DNA of 64,000 nt from Acinetobacter wuhouensis (GCF_001696605.3 NZ_CP031716.1:2914001-2978000), one strand, 5' to 3'; counted from the stretch's first letter, positions 8,958-18,755 are shown. Numbers and translations are program-made. The notes: generated by a model from the letters alone, not told the origin.

Positions 8958-10997
8958 TTATTTTTTCAATAATGCTTTTAAATTTTGCAGATATTGCTGT
9001 GCTTGTTGCTTAGGATCGACATTTTCCGCCAACTTTTTCTTACGCCCTAGCCAATCCAACTCATCTTGTGGCAATTCATCTAAGAAACGACTTGGGGTCA
9101 TTTGCTTCATCTGACCACCATTTTTACGTTGCTCTGCCAATGTCAGCGTCAAGCCTTGTTGCGCACGGGTAATTCCCACATACATCAAACGACGTTCTTC
9201 TTCAATCGTTTCAGCGGCAATCGAGTTTTTATGTGGAAGTAATTCTTCCTCTAAGCCCATGATGTAAACGAATGGAAATTCCAAACCTTTTGAAGCATGT
9301 AGCGTGAGTAAATTGACTTTATCTGTGTCTTCTTCTTCCTGCTGTTGCTCAAGCATATCGAGTAACACCATTTTACGAATCACACTTTCAATATTTTTTT
9401 CATCCACATCTTCCGCACGGTTAATCAAACTCTGGATACTGCTATACAACATTTCCACGTTATCGAGTTTGGTTTTTTCCTGTGCTGGAGTGGCAGCCGT
9501 TTCTTTTAAATAATCAATATAGCCCGCTTCCATCATCATCTGACGAATTTTCGGTACAGGCTCATCATCATCTAACAATTCACGTGTGAAGTTGTTAATA
9601 AAATCGGCAAACTCTGCCAATTGCGTGGTTGCTTTCTTTGGCATCACCATTGTTAAACGTTGATCATTCGCCGCAGCCAATAGTGAAAGATGATTTTCTT
9701 GAGCGAATAAACCCAATTTTTCAAGTGTCACAGGGCCAATCGCACGTTTTGGTGTATTGATAATGCGTAAGAATGCACTGTCATCTTCAGGATTAATGAT
9801 GACACGTAAATAACTCATGATGTCCTTAATTTCAGCACGTCCAAAGAACGATTGACCACCTGAAAGTTTATAAGGAATCTGCATTTGACGAAGCTGTGTT
9901 TCTAGAACACGTGCTTGGAAGTTACCACGATACAATACGGCGTAATCTTTCCAATTTTTCCCATTCATGAGTTTATGGGTCAATAAATCTTTGACTACAC
10001 GCTCAGACTCATCATCATCATTACGGCAAGTAATAATTCGAATGACTTCACCGTGACCTTTATCACTCCACAATTTTTTGTCAAAAATATGCGGATTGTT
10101 ATCAATCACATGGTTGGCAGCTTTTAAAATACGACTGGTTGAACGATAGTTTTGTTCAAGTTTGATGACTTTTAAATTGCGGAAATCATCTTTTAGCAAC
10201 GCCATATTTTCAGGTTTTGCACCACGCCATGCGTAAATGGATTGGTCATCATCACCTACCGCAGTGAATTGTCCCATCACACCTACCAATAATTTTACTA
10301 AAATATACTGTGCGGTGTTGGTATCTTGATATTCATCGACCAATAAATAACGAACACGATTTTGCCAACGATCACGAACTTCTGCATTATCCTGTAAAAG
10401 GCGCGTTGGCATAACAATCAAATCATCAAAATCCACTGCATTATAAGCACGTAAATTACGCTCATAGAGTTGATACAAATGCGCAAATTGTACATCTTCA
10501 GTGGTTTCACAAGTCGTATGTGCTTGCTCAGGAAGAATTAGATCGTTTTTCCAATCCGAAATTTTCTTCATGGCTTTGGCAATCAAATCTTTACTTTCTG
10601 CACCTGACAAATTGTCACGATGCATCAAATCCATCAAAATGCGTTTACAGTCGTCTGCATCCAAAATAGAGAAATTGGCTTTTAATGGCGTATTTTTAAG
10701 CTCTATACGTAATAAATTTAGACCGAAAGTATGGAAAGTCGAAACCGAAAGCCCCTTACCCTCTTCTTTACCTAGCAATTTACCCACACGTTCTTTCATT
10801 TCACGTGCCGCTTTATTGGTAAATGTCATCGCCGTAATACGATGTGCTGGAATGCCACACTGCTGAACTAAGTATGCAATTTTTCTTGTAATTACTGAGG
10901 TTTTACCTGAACCTGCCCCCGCAAGTACTAACAAGGGCCCTTGAGTATATTTCATGGCTTCAAGTTGCTTGTCATTCAGTTGACTTGCTTTCGACAT
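8958..10997 (-). CDS. rep: ATP-dependent DNA helicase Rep
   Basis: A 679-residue superfamily 1A 3'-5' helicase that helps replication forks through protein barriers and restarts stalled forks. Motifs in order: Q-motif LNDKQLEAM, Walker A AGAGSGKT near residue 30, DEYQDTN (motif II), GDDDQSIYAWRGA (III), QNYRS (IV), LLTLHASKGLEF (V) and VGITRAQ (VI). It matches Rep rather than UvrD in overall length and in the N-terminal sequence. It is monocistronic, with 102 bp to dut and 343 bp to the next gene upstream. Confidence 0.93.
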   Translation of the reverse strand: MSKASQLNDKQLEAMKYTQGPLLVLAGAGSGKTSVITRKIAYLVQQCGIPAHRITAMTFTNKAAREMKERVGKLLGKEEGKGLSVSTFHTFGLNLLRIELKNTPLKANFSILDADDCKRILMDLMHRDNLSGAESKDLIAKAMKKISDWKNDLILPEQAHTTCETTEDVQFAHLYQLYERNLRAYNAVDFDDLIVMPTRLLQDNAEVRDRWQNRVRYLLVDEYQDTNTAQYILVKLLVGVMGQFTAVGDDDQSIYAWRGAKPENMALLKDDFRNLKVIKLEQNYRSTSRILKAANHVIDNNPHIFDKKLWSDKGHGEVIRIITCRNDDDESERVVKDLLTHKLMNGKNWKDYAVLYRGNFQARVLETQLRQMQIPYKLSGGQSFFGRAEIKDIMSYLRVIINPEDDSAFLRIINTPKRAIGPVTLEKLGLFAQENHLSLLAAANDQRLTMVMPKKATTQLAEFADFINNFTRELLDDDEPVPKIRQMMMEAGYIDYLKETAATPAQEKTKLDNVEMLYSSIQSLINRAEDVDEKNIESVIRKMVLLDMLEQQQEEEDTDKVNLLTLHASKGLEFPFVYIMGLEEELLPHKNSIAAETIEEERRLMYVGITRAQQGLTLTLAEQRKNGGQMKQMTPSRFLDELPQDELDWLGRKKKLAENVDPKQQAQQYLQNLKALLKK

Positions 10998-11247
10998 TGT
11001 TCATCCTCTAAAAACTTCGCGCTTGATTATAGTCATCTAACGAGGACTTGCAAAATGCTTGATGTGAATTTTAAGACACAGTACTACATGTATTAAGTTG
11101 TCAGCTCACCATTTTTATAAATTGGAGAACATCTTCTTAATGATTAAATTTCAATTTATTAATAACTTATCTTCAAACACAGTGAATGCATTTTTATTTT
11201 AAATTCGATTAGCTGTAATTCTACGCTCGAAATATGACTCACAGAAT
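10998..11247. other. Intergenic region upstream of rep
   Basis: This stretch between the rep start and the terminator of the OmpA-like lipoprotein gene has no supported reading frame. It must contain the rep promoter; no operator-like dyad stands out. Confidence 0.5.
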
Positions 11248-11286
11248 AAAAAAAGGAACCATAAAAAGTCTATGATTCCTTTTTCA
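11248..11286 (-). terminator. Terminator after the OmpA-like lipoprotein gene
   Basis: AAAAAGGAA and its complement TTCCTTTTT flank a CATA/TATG inner stem. On the minus strand the T-rich arm follows the hairpin. It lies about 55 bp past the lipoprotein stop. Confidence 0.7.
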
Positions 11287-11340
11287 ACAACACCATCAAG
11301 AAATTAATACGTTTTTACTAACTTCTTCATGTAATGCGAA

Positions 11341-11991
11341 TTAGCTCGCAGCATAGATGCTGATTTCTACACGACGGTTTTGTTCACGACCAGCAGCAGT
11401 TGAGTTATCTGCGATTGGGTTTTGTGAACCATAGCCTTGAGTGTCAATACGGCTAGAAACACCTTGACCTTTCAAGTAGCTTGCTACAGACGCAGCACGG
11501 TTTTGTGACAATGGAATGTTAATTGCATCGTTACCTGTGTTATCTGTATAACCAGTAACAAGAATTACACTCTTGTTGTCTTCTTTCAAAGTTTGAACAA
11601 CTTTGTTTAAAGTACCGTAGAAGTTAGGCTTAATATTTGATTTATTCGTATCAAATGTAATACTACCTGGCATAATTAAAGAAACAGAACCATCTGGATT
11701 ACGGTTAACGTCTACACCAGTACCTTGCATTTGTTGACGAAGTTTCTTCTCTTTATTATCTAAATAAGCACCTGCGCCAGCACCAACTAAAGCACCAATC
11801 GCTGCTGCACGGTTGTTTTGCGCAGAAGTATTTGCATTACCACGAGACAAACCATAGCCTGCTGCCGCACCGATCAAACCACCTAAAGCAGCTTTATCGT
11901 ATTCCATACCGCCGATATTATTACCAGTTGTTTGACAGCCAGAAAGTACGAGAGCCCCTGCTGTTAAAGTTGTAATTACTAGTGCACGCAT
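11341..11991 (-). CDS. OmpA-family outer-membrane lipoprotein (YiaD-like)
   Basis: A 216-residue lipoprotein. The signal peptide ends with the lipobox LSGC, giving Cys19. Residues ~35-80 form a glycine/alanine-rich segment (GGLIGAAAGYGLSRG, ALVGAGAGAYLDNKE) like glycine-zipper domains. The C-terminal half is an OmpA_C peptidoglycan-binding domain with ITFDTNKSNIKP, GYTDNTGND, LSQNRAASVASYL and GREQNRRVEI. It anchors the outer membrane to peptidoglycan non-covalently. It resembles E. coli YiaD in both domain order and length. It is monocistronic. Confidence 0.92.
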   Translation of the reverse strand: MRALVITTLTAGALVLSGCQTTGNNIGGMEYDKAALGGLIGAAAGYGLSRGNANTSAQNNRAAAIGALVGAGAGAYLDNKEKKLRQQMQGTGVDVNRNPDGSVSLIMPGSITFDTNKSNIKPNFYGTLNKVVQTLKEDNKSVILVTGYTDNTGNDAINIPLSQNRAASVASYLKGQGVSSRIDTQGYGSQNPIADNSTAAGREQNRRVEISIYAAS

Positions 11992-12230
11992 GACATGCCT
12001 CCAAGTTGTGTTTTTTGTTGAAGTAATTTTGGTATAAAAAACAAAGTCTCACTATATGTATTTTGTTAAAAAGCGCTTTTTTTTTAACATTTTGTAATAT
12101 TTTGATCTCATTTTACAAACTGAACGCCATAATTTATACATAGTGATGAATTGTGTCTTTTTAAATTCAGTCACAACGACTATATTGCATAATTGAACTT
12201 ATCTTCTCAATCCAAGATTAGGACTGTTCT

Positions 12231-13148
12231 ATGTCATCTCAACAGCAGAAGCAACCTATTTTAAAAAAAATTACGAAAGGTTTAACCGTTGGTACTGTGA
12301 TTACGGGTAGCACTTTCTTTCATGGACCGCCTGTTTTGGCTTTAGGCTTCACGAAATTTTTTAAAAAATCCAAAAAAGTCGATGAAACCAATATTAACAT
12401 TACAAATAGTTGGTTAAGTGTCAATAACTGGTTGATTGATCATGTACTTCCTGAAACGAAATGGGACATTTCTGTCGATGAAAACCTCGACTTAAATATG
12501 CAAGGTCGTTATCTGATGACCTGTAATCATCAAAGTTGGGTGGATACCACAGTGAATCAATACTTTGGTCTAACCCGTATGCCACTCACTCGTTTCTTTA
12601 CTAAATGGGAGCTCATTTTCATTCCATTCGTGGGACAAGCCTTTAAGATTTTAGGCTTTCCAATGATGAAGCGTCACACGAAAGAACAAATTGCGAAAAA
12701 CCCTGAACTGAAACATCGTGATATGGAAGAAGCTCGCAATGCTTGTGAACAGTTATTAAGTCAACCTTTTACCTTGCTGAATTATCTTGAAGGGACACGT
12801 TTTACACCAGAAAAACATGCGCAGCAAAAATCACCTTATACCAATCTACTCAAACCTAAAGCAGGCGGATTAGCCTTAGCACTCAATATTTTAGGTGATA
12901 AAATCGATGCATTGGTCGATATGACGATTGTTTATCCTGATGGTGCGCCAAGATATGGTGAGTTTTGGCTAGGTGAAGTTCCTCGTATTGCCGTCAATAT
13001 GCGTAGAATCAATATTCCTGATTGGGTACTTGGCGGTAACTATGAAGATGATGCAGAATACCGTGAACGTTTTCAAATTTGGGTCGATGAACTTTGGACT
13101 GAAAAAGACCAACTCATTTCCCAAATGAAACAAAAATACAAAAATTAA
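12231..13148 (+). CDS. PlsC-type acyltransferase (YihG-like)
   Basis: A 305-residue lysophospholipid acyltransferase family protein. It has the catalytic NHxxxxD box (NHQSWVD, His100 and Asp105) and the EGTR box at residues ~187-190, with an N-terminal hydrophobic stretch (residues ~18-42) for membrane attachment. Length and motif context match YihG/LCLAT-type enzymes more than the shorter PlsC. The acceptor is probably a lysophosphatidate-like lipid, but specificity is inferred. It is followed 51 bp later by the membrane protein gene on the same strand, suggesting co-transcription. Confidence 0.85.
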   Translation: MSSQQQKQPILKKITKGLTVGTVITGSTFFHGPPVLALGFTKFFKKSKKVDETNINITNSWLSVNNWLIDHVLPETKWDISVDENLDLNMQGRYLMTCNHQSWVDTTVNQYFGLTRMPLTRFFTKWELIFIPFVGQAFKILGFPMMKRHTKEQIAKNPELKHRDMEEARNACEQLLSQPFTLLNYLEGTRFTPEKHAQQKSPYTNLLKPKAGGLALALNILGDKIDALVDMTIVYPDGAPRYGEFWLGEVPRIAVNMRRINIPDWVLGGNYEDDAEYRERFQIWVDELWTEKDQLISQMKQKYKN

Positions 13149-13199
13149 ATTCATTTCGATGAAAAATTAAAAATAACTCAGAAATAACAAAGGATTGGT

Positions 13200-14249
13200 A
13201 TGACAGAACAAGCCACAGATCAAGACAACATAGAAGCACCAAAAGTAGAGAAAACGGTTGGTTGGTGGATCGCTTTTGGTTATGACATCTTTATGATGTT
13301 TATCATCGTGTTTAACTTGTTCTGTTTGAGTGCCAATGCATTTCTAATGAGTGAATTTGGAAATTGGTTTTTTAACGAAATCCAACTTCCACAAGTCTTA
13401 CATTATTACAAAACTGATCTATATCCTTGGGTTGTCAAAACTGAAAGTTGGTTTATTACCTTTTTAATTGCAGAGCTCGGTATTCGTTGGTTCATTGCGA
13501 TTATCAATAAACATCATGCACGTTGGTTCTTCTTTCCTTTTATTCATTGGTATGAAATTTTAGCCATCAATCCATACTTACGTTTTTTACGTTTAATCCG
13601 TGTCGGCATTATTGCCTATCGTTTCCATGAACTTGGTTATAAAGTAGTTCCAGATAGTATTATGAAACGTGTATTGTTCTATTACCGTGTGGTGATGGAG
13701 GAAATTTCAGATCGTGTTGTCATCACAGTGATTGATAGTATCAAACATGAATTAAACACCAGTTCGACGCATAAAAAGATTATCCATAATCTGGTAGATC
13801 ATCACCGAGAGCAATTTGCACAAACATTAGCAGAAATTTTGCAAGAGGCTTTAGCCACTGAATTAAAAGCACAAAACACAGCAATCACCAATGGTGTTGG
13901 ACAAATTGTCCGCCAAGCAATTGAAGACACACCACAATTGACCCAACTGTTACGCCTCATTCCAATTGCAGGTAGCATGATTGAAAATCAAATTCAAAAT
14001 ATTGGGCAACAATTGGGTGAAAATATTACTCAAGGTCTCATTGATCCATTCACCCAAGGAAATGTACAAAGCCCAAATTCAACCTATCAATTGATCTCAA
14101 CTAAATTAAGTCAGTTAAATATTGATAATCAAAAGCTTGAAGAACTGGTTGAATCTGTAGTCTATGAAAGTTTAGAATCAGTTAGGCAACAAGTGAAAGT
14201 AAAACAGTGGCAAATTGAATTAGAAAAAAATGATCAAGCGAAAGAATAA
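13200..14249 (+). CDS. Membrane protein with voltage-sensor-like N-terminal domain and no pore
   Basis: A 349-residue protein of unknown function. Residues ~21-140 contain four hydrophobic segments resembling S1-S4 of voltage-sensor domains: S1-like with Asn39, S2-like with Glu92 and Arg96 (IAELGIRWF), S3-like with Glu119 (HWYEILAI), and an S4-like helix with Arg128, Arg131, Arg134 and Arg141 (LRFLRLIRV). No S5-P-S6 pore with a selectivity filter follows. Instead residues ~150-349 look soluble, helical and glutamine-rich, with repeated amphipathic stretches. The resemblance is by pattern only. It sits between a phospholipid acyltransferase gene and minC, probably in an operon with the former. 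Confidence 0.6.
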   Translation: MTEQATDQDNIEAPKVEKTVGWWIAFGYDIFMMFIIVFNLFCLSANAFLMSEFGNWFFNEIQLPQVLHYYKTDLYPWVVKTESWFITFLIAELGIRWFIAIINKHHARWFFFPFIHWYEILAINPYLRFLRLIRVGIIAYRFHELGYKVVPDSIMKRVLFYYRVVMEEISDRVVITVIDSIKHELNTSSTHKKIIHNLVDHHREQFAQTLAEILQEALATELKAQNTAITNGVGQIVRQAIEDTPQLTQLLRLIPIAGSMIENQIQNIGQQLGENITQGLIDPFTQGNVQSPNSTYQLISTKLSQLNIDNQKLEELVESVVYESLESVRQQVKVKQWQIELEKNDQAKE

Positions 14250-14375
14250 GCAATTCATTGAAAATATTTGTATCTTTACTAGAGAAATCATTCAATATGC
14301 TCTAGCATTTGCTCAATTTCACCATTTGACTTTTAGATAGAAGAATTTAGGTCACAAGCCTATTAAGGAATCACT

Positions 14376-15104
14376 ATGGCTGATATACGGATTACTGGCA
14401 GAATGGTTAATTTTACCCGATTAACCTTTGATACAAATGATCATGATGCCATCCGCCAGCAATTAAATTCAATGATGAGCGAAACCTCTTATCAAGGGGC
14501 TTTAGTTATTATTGACACGACTGTTGAACAAGAGCTTATTGCGCTTATTCAATTGTTAATCAGCTTAGATTTACAGCCTATGGCTGTGATTGATGGCTTA
14601 TTGGGTGACCAAGCACGTGCAATTCAATTTCCAGTATTAGCAGCAGACAGACCATTACAACGGATTAAAGCGACAAAAGAACAAGTGGTTGAAACGCCTG
14701 TAAAAGAACCAACAGCATCAACAACGCAAGTGAATCATGTCAATGCTGAACCCGCTAAAAAAGTCAGTCACATCACCTCTTACCATGATGAAATTTTAAG
14801 AACAGGTCAATGCCTTGTACAAGACCATGGTGACATTATTCTCAATGCTGGGATTAATAGTGGCTCAGAAGTGATTGCTTCAGGAAATATACATATCTAC
14901 GGAAGTGTTCGTGGTAGAGTCATTGCAGGTGCAGGTGGTAACACAACTGCAAGAATTTTTTGTCACTCATTAGAAGCCGAATTGGTTTCGATTGCAGGGA
15001 CATATTGTGTCGCAGATGACATCCCGCCAGATGTAATTAAAAAATCTGTACATATTCACTTAAATGATCAGCAAGAGCTTGTATTTGAAGCTTTGCAATT
15101 TTAA
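14376..15104 (+). CDS. minC: Septum site-determining protein MinC
   Basis: A 242-residue FtsZ-polymerisation inhibitor that blocks division at the poles. The N-terminal MinC_N domain (residues ~1-100) is joined by a variable linker (residues ~105-130) to the C-terminal right-handed beta-helix, recognisable from [25 protein letters not shown] and GRVIAGAGG, which binds MinD and dimerises. It is the first gene of minCDE, 66 bp before minD. The length is usual. Confidence 0.95.
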   Translation: MADIRITGRMVNFTRLTFDTNDHDAIRQQLNSMMSETSYQGALVIIDTTVEQELIALIQLLISLDLQPMAVIDGLLGDQARAIQFPVLAADRPLQRIKATKEQVVETPVKEPTASTTQVNHVNAEPAKKVSHITSYHDEILRTGQCLVQDHGDIILNAGINSGSEVIASGNIHIYGSVRGRVIAGAGGNTTARIFCHSLEAELVSIAGTYCVADDIPPDVIKKSVHIHLNDQQELVFEALQF

Positions 15105-15170
15105 GGTATAAATTAAACACCATATAAAACTCGTTTAAACGGGTGGATGACCATAATAGGAGTGGATTCG

Positions 15171-15983
15171 GTGGCCAAAATTGTTGTCGTTACATCAGGC
15201 AAAGGCGGTGTAGGTAAAACTACAACGAGCGCATCTTTTGCAACAGGACTTGCCCTTCGTGGTCATAAAACTGTTGTGATTGATTTTGACGTAGGTTTAC
15301 GTAACTTAGACTTGATCATGGGTTGTGAACGTCGTGTTGTATATGACTTTGTAAACGTTTTAAATAATGAAGCACGTTTACAACAAGCATTGATTCGCGA
15401 TAAAGATATCGAAAATTTATATATTCTTCCTGCATCACAAACACGCGATAAAGATGCTTTGACTGATGAAGGTGTAGCTCGCGTTATCGATGAACTATCA
15501 CAAGAGTTTGACTACATTATTTGTGACTCACCTGCGGGGATTGAACGTGGTGCGATCCTTGCCATGTATCATGCAGATGAAGCAATCATCGTGACGAATC
15601 CAGAAATCTCTTCTGTACGAGATTCAGATCGTATTATCGGTATGTTGGACAGCAAAACCAAGAAAGTTGAAAACAACGAAGGTCGTGTACGTAAGCATTT
15701 ATGTATCACTCGTTTCAACCCTGAACGTGCTGATAAACAAGAAATGTTAACGATTGATGATATTTCTAAAGATATTTTACGTGTACCAACTTTAGGTGTA
15801 ATTCCTGAATGCCCAAGCGTATTGCAAGCATCGAACGAAGGTAAGCCTGTTATTCTTTATCAAGATGCAAGCGCAGGTCAGGCTTATGATGACCTTGTTG
15901 CACGTTTCCTAGGTGAGGAGCGTCCTTATCGTCATATTACAGTGAAACCTAAGGGTTGGTTAGCACGTCTATTTGGAGCGTAG
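15171..15983 (+). CDS. minD: Septum site-determining ATPase MinD
   Basis: A 270-residue ParA/MinD ATPase that carries MinC to the membrane and oscillates with MinE. The start is placed at GTG 15171 (reading MAKIVVVTSGKGGVGKTT), which has TAGGAGT upstream and gives exactly the length of E. coli MinD; the ATG at 15147 lacks a properly spaced ribosome site. The deviant Walker A KGGVGKT, the Walker B region DYIICDSPAG and the C-terminal amphipathic membrane-targeting helix (KGWLARLFG) are present. Its stop is 2 bp before the minE ATG. Confidence 0.96.
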   Translation: MAKIVVVTSGKGGVGKTTTSASFATGLALRGHKTVVIDFDVGLRNLDLIMGCERRVVYDFVNVLNNEARLQQALIRDKDIENLYILPASQTRDKDALTDEGVARVIDELSQEFDYIICDSPAGIERGAILAMYHADEAIIVTNPEISSVRDSDRIIGMLDSKTKKVENNEGRVRKHLCITRFNPERADKQEMLTIDDISKDILRVPTLGVIPECPSVLQASNEGKPVILYQDASAGQAYDDLVARFLGEERPYRHITVKPKGWLARLFGA

Positions 15984-15985
15984 AA

Positions 15986-16258
15986 ATGGCAGGATTTTGG
16001 AGTAAACTTTTTAGCAATGATGACAAACCATCTAGCGCCCAAACTGCTAAAGATCGCTTAAAAGTTATCGTTGCTTCTGAAAATGGCTTGGGTAAACGCC
16101 TGAGCCAAGATAAGATTGATCAAATGAAGAAAGAAATCATGCAAGTGGTCAATCGTTATGTACGTGGTGTGGATGAGCAGCATATTCAAATGCAAGTTCG
16201 TTCAGAAGCTAACATTGAAATGTTGGAAATGAATATCAATTTACCTGAAGAACGTTAA
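15986..16258 (+). CDS. minE: Cell division topological specificity factor MinE
   Basis: A 90-residue protein that stimulates MinD ATP hydrolysis and sets up the pole-to-pole oscillation. The ATG at 15986 is used (MAGFWSKLF), preceded by TTTGGAG within the end of minD; the longer upstream frame overlaps minD and has no family similarity. The anti-MinCD helix region (SSAQTAKDRLKVIVASE) and the topological specificity domain (DKIDQMKKEIMQVVNRYV) are recognisable. It is the last gene of minCDE and is followed by a hairpin element ending in a T run. Confidence 0.96.
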   Translation: MAGFWSKLFSNDDKPSSAQTAKDRLKVIVASENGLGKRLSQDKIDQMKKEIMQVVNRYVRGVDEQHIQMQVRSEANIEMLEMNINLPEER

Positions 16259-16291
16259 TTTCATTATTGATTAGTCAAGTGAATTGATTCA

Positions 16292-16413
16292 GGGCAAAAT
16301 ATGAGACTGGGATAGCAAAGCGCTGCTTTGCCCAGTCGCAAGACGAGAAGCTGTGCTTCGAGTGGGCAGATCGAGCTAAAAAGGTTTTTTCTGCCCATAT
16401 TTTTGCCCTTTTT
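16292..16413 (+). repeat. Hairpin-rich element after minE, probably also its terminator
   Basis: The outer arms GGGCAAAATATG (16292-16303) and CATATTTTTGCCC (16396-16408) are complementary with one extra base and are followed by TTTTTC, as in a terminator. Between them lie GCCCA/TGGGC and TGGGCAG/CTGCCCA pairs that could form alternative stems. It has no coding potential. It resembles dispersed intergenic repeats of Acinetobacter more than a simple terminator. Confidence 0.6.
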
Positions 16414-16523
16414 CATAGACGAATTTCATAGAAACATTGCTGTTTTCATTCTAATACGATCTGAAAATGCTTTTATAATATTGAGATAAGTCAAACAATT
16501 AATTATTTTGAGGAGATGCTGTT

Positions 16524-16811
16524 ATGGCACTTTCACAGCCAGCAACGTTCAATGAAGAATGGTCAGACGAGCGTGTATTTGCCTATTTGGATCAATTACC
16601 GCCTGAAGGTGTGAATGGTGATTTCCATGTGCTTTATCATGCATTTAAACACATGCGTCCTTTCGACTATGCGCGCTTATTGACTAAATTCATTGCAGAT
16701 GGACGCGATGTCAATGCGACTAATCCAGAAGGTCAACGCATTCATGACGTGATTGCACAGTATCCTCGTCAAAAAGAAGGTTTCTTAGAAGTATTGGCTA
16801 AATTTGCTTAA
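16524..16811 (+). CDS. PA4642-family conserved hypothetical protein
   Basis: A 95-residue soluble protein without signal peptide or membrane segment. The pattern NEEWSDERVFAYLDQLPPEG followed by GDFHVLYHAFKHMRPFDYARLL and NATNPEGQRI matches the small family named after Pseudomonas PA4642. The helical composition and the phrase DGRDVNATNPEGQ recall a truncated ankyrin-like module. The function is unknown. The ribosome site GAGGAG precedes the ATG. It stands alone, closed by a terminator 20 bp downstream. Confidence 0.7.
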   Translation: MALSQPATFNEEWSDERVFAYLDQLPPEGVNGDFHVLYHAFKHMRPFDYARLLTKFIADGRDVNATNPEGQRIHDVIAQYPRQKEGFLEVLAKFA

Positions 16812-16832
16812 TATTTTTAGTGAATAAATAAA

Positions 16833-16859
16833 GGGAAGCTAAATGAACTTCCCTTTTTT
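16833..16859 (+). terminator. Terminator after the PA4642-family gene
   Basis: GGGAAG-CTAAATGAA-CTTCCC is followed by TTTTTT. Confidence 0.85.
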
Positions 16860-17105
16860 ATGCTCATCATTTTGCGCTGATCTATAAACTTCACTCTAGA
16901 TACCTTTGATCATTTAAATACGAATCATCTAGACCCAAACTAAATATTTGAATTTACAGTTATCGACATAATTTTCTAACGAAATAACCATAATGGCATC
17001 AATACAAGTCAAAAGCCTTAATCTAGCCCATTTCAATACGCCAATACCAACTTTCAACATATTCTGTGTTTAATAGAATTAACCCATCAAAAAAGTACAG
17101 ACCAT

Positions 17106-17134
17106 AAAAAACCCAGCTTTCGCTGGGTTTTCTT
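17106..17134 (-). terminator. Terminator after aceA
   Basis: AACCCAGC-GAAA-GCTGGGTT on the minus strand, a GNRA-type tetraloop hairpin, followed by TTTTTATGG. It lies 17 bp past the aceA stop codon. Confidence 0.85.
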
Positions 17135-17150
17135 CGAATCAATTCAGAGC

Positions 17151-18755
17151 TTAGTGAGCAGCGAATTGGTTCATTGTGTTTTTAGCATCGTCGTGCGCTT
17201 TAAGAGCGTTGTCACCAGAGAAGATTTCTTTGTGATCATCACCGATGTCAGAACCAGCCATTGCTTGGTGTTTAACACAAGCGATCGTACCGCGGATCTC
17301 TTTACGTTGAACGCCAGCAACATAAGCAAGCATACCTTGGTCGCCGAAGTAACCTTGAGCAAGCTCATGCGTAGAAAGAGCAGCTGTGTGGTAAGTTGGA
17401 AGTGTGATCAAGTGATGGAACACACCCGCTTCACGAGAAGCATCAGCTTGGAATGTACGAACTTTTTCATCAGCATCAGCAGCTAATTCAGTTGCATCGT
17501 ACTCAGCGCTCATTAATTTAGCACGGTCGTAAGCAGAAACGTCTTTACCTTCAGCAACCCAACGGTCGTATGCTTGCTGACGGAAGTTTAAAGTCCAGTT
17601 GAATGATGGAGAGTTGTTATAAACAAGTTTCGCATTTGGAACTGTTTCTTTAACACGGTTCACCATGTGAGCGATTTCTTCAACGTTTGGAGTCGCAGTT
17701 TCGATCCAAAGAAGGTCAGCACCGTTTTGTAAGCTAGACACACAGTCAAGTACAACGCGGTCAATTTGAGTGCCTTCACGGAACTGATACAAGCCAGAAG
17801 CTAAACGCTTAGGACGGTGTAATTTACCGTTACGTTTGATTAGGATTTCGTCTTCTTGAGCATCAGCGATGTCGATTTCAACTGTGTCTAAGTAGCTGAT
17901 GTATTGAGAAGCGATGTCGCCTGGCTCTTTAACCACTGGGATTTTTTGAGTCAAGTCAGCGCCTTCAGAGTCAGTACGCGCAACGATGATACCGTCATCA
18001 AGACCCATTTCTAAGAATGCATAACGTAATGCATGGATTTTAGCGATGAAGTCTTCATGTGGAACTGTTACTTTACCAGCTTGGTGACCACATTGTTTAG
18101 CATCAGATACTTGGTTTTCGATTTGAAGTGCACAAGCACCAGCTTCGATCATTTTACGAGCAAGTAAGTAAGTCGCTTCTTCGTTACCGAAACCAGCGTC
18201 GATGTCAGCAATAATTGGCACAACGTGAGTTTGGAAACCGTCGATTTGAGCAGTGATTTCAGCGGCTTTAGCAGTATCACCAGCTTCGTTTGCTTTTTTA
18301 AGCGCACGGAACAAATCGTTTAATTCTTTCGCATCAGCTTGACGAAGGAAAGTATAGATTTCTTCGATTAATGCTGGAACTGAAGTTTTTTCGTGCATAG
18401 ATTGGTCAGGAAGTGGACCAAATTCTGAACGAAGCGCAGCAACCATCCAACCAGAAAGGTAGATATAACGACGTTCAGTTGTACCGAAGTATTTTTTGTT
18501 CGCAATCATTTTTTGTTGTGCGATGAAACCGTGCCAGCAACCTAATGATTGAGTGTATTTGCTAGAGTCAGCATCATAAGCAGCCATATCACGACGCATA
18601 ATCGCAGCTGTATATTTAGCAATGTCTAAACCAGTTTTGAAACGGTTTTGCATTTGCATACGCGCAGCATCTTCTGGGCTAATGTCGCGCCAAGTGCTTC
18701 CGAATTTTGCTTTTAATTCACGGATTGCATCAATCGCTGTTAAGTATGTAGACAT
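17151..18755 (-). CDS. aceA: Isocitrate lyase (long, Pseudomonas/Acinetobacter type)
   Basis: A 534-residue enzyme that cleaves isocitrate to succinate and glyoxylate, the first step of the glyoxylate shunt needed for growth on acetate and fatty acids. The catalytic loop reads KQCGH (within SDAKQCGHQAGKV), the variant typical of the long isocitrate lyases of Pseudomonas, instead of the KKCGH of E. coli. DIDAGFGN supplies metal-binding acids, and YNNSPSFNW is the substrate-closing segment. It is longer than E. coli AceA (434) by family-typical insertions. The LysR gene is divergently arranged across a 650 bp gap. Confidence 0.95.
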   Translation of the reverse strand: MSTYLTAIDAIRELKAKFGSTWRDISPEDAARMQMQNRFKTGLDIAKYTAAIMRRDMAAYDADSSKYTQSLGCWHGFIAQQKMIANKKYFGTTERRYIYLSGWMVAALRSEFGPLPDQSMHEKTSVPALIEEIYTFLRQADAKELNDLFRALKKANEAGDTAKAAEITAQIDGFQTHVVPIIADIDAGFGNEEATYLLARKMIEAGACALQIENQVSDAKQCGHQAGKVTVPHEDFIAKIHALRYAFLEMGLDDGIIVARTDSEGADLTQKIPVVKEPGDIASQYISYLDTVEIDIADAQEDEILIKRNGKLHRPKRLASGLYQFREGTQIDRVVLDCVSSLQNGADLLWIETATPNVEEIAHMVNRVKETVPNAKLVYNNSPSFNWTLNFRQQAYDRWVAEGKDVSAYDRAKLMSAEYDATELAADADEKVRTFQADASREAGVFHHLITLPTYHTAALSTHELAQGYFGDQGMLAYVAGVQRKEIRGTIACVKHQAMAGSDIGDDHKEIFSGDNALKAHDDAKNTMNQFAAH

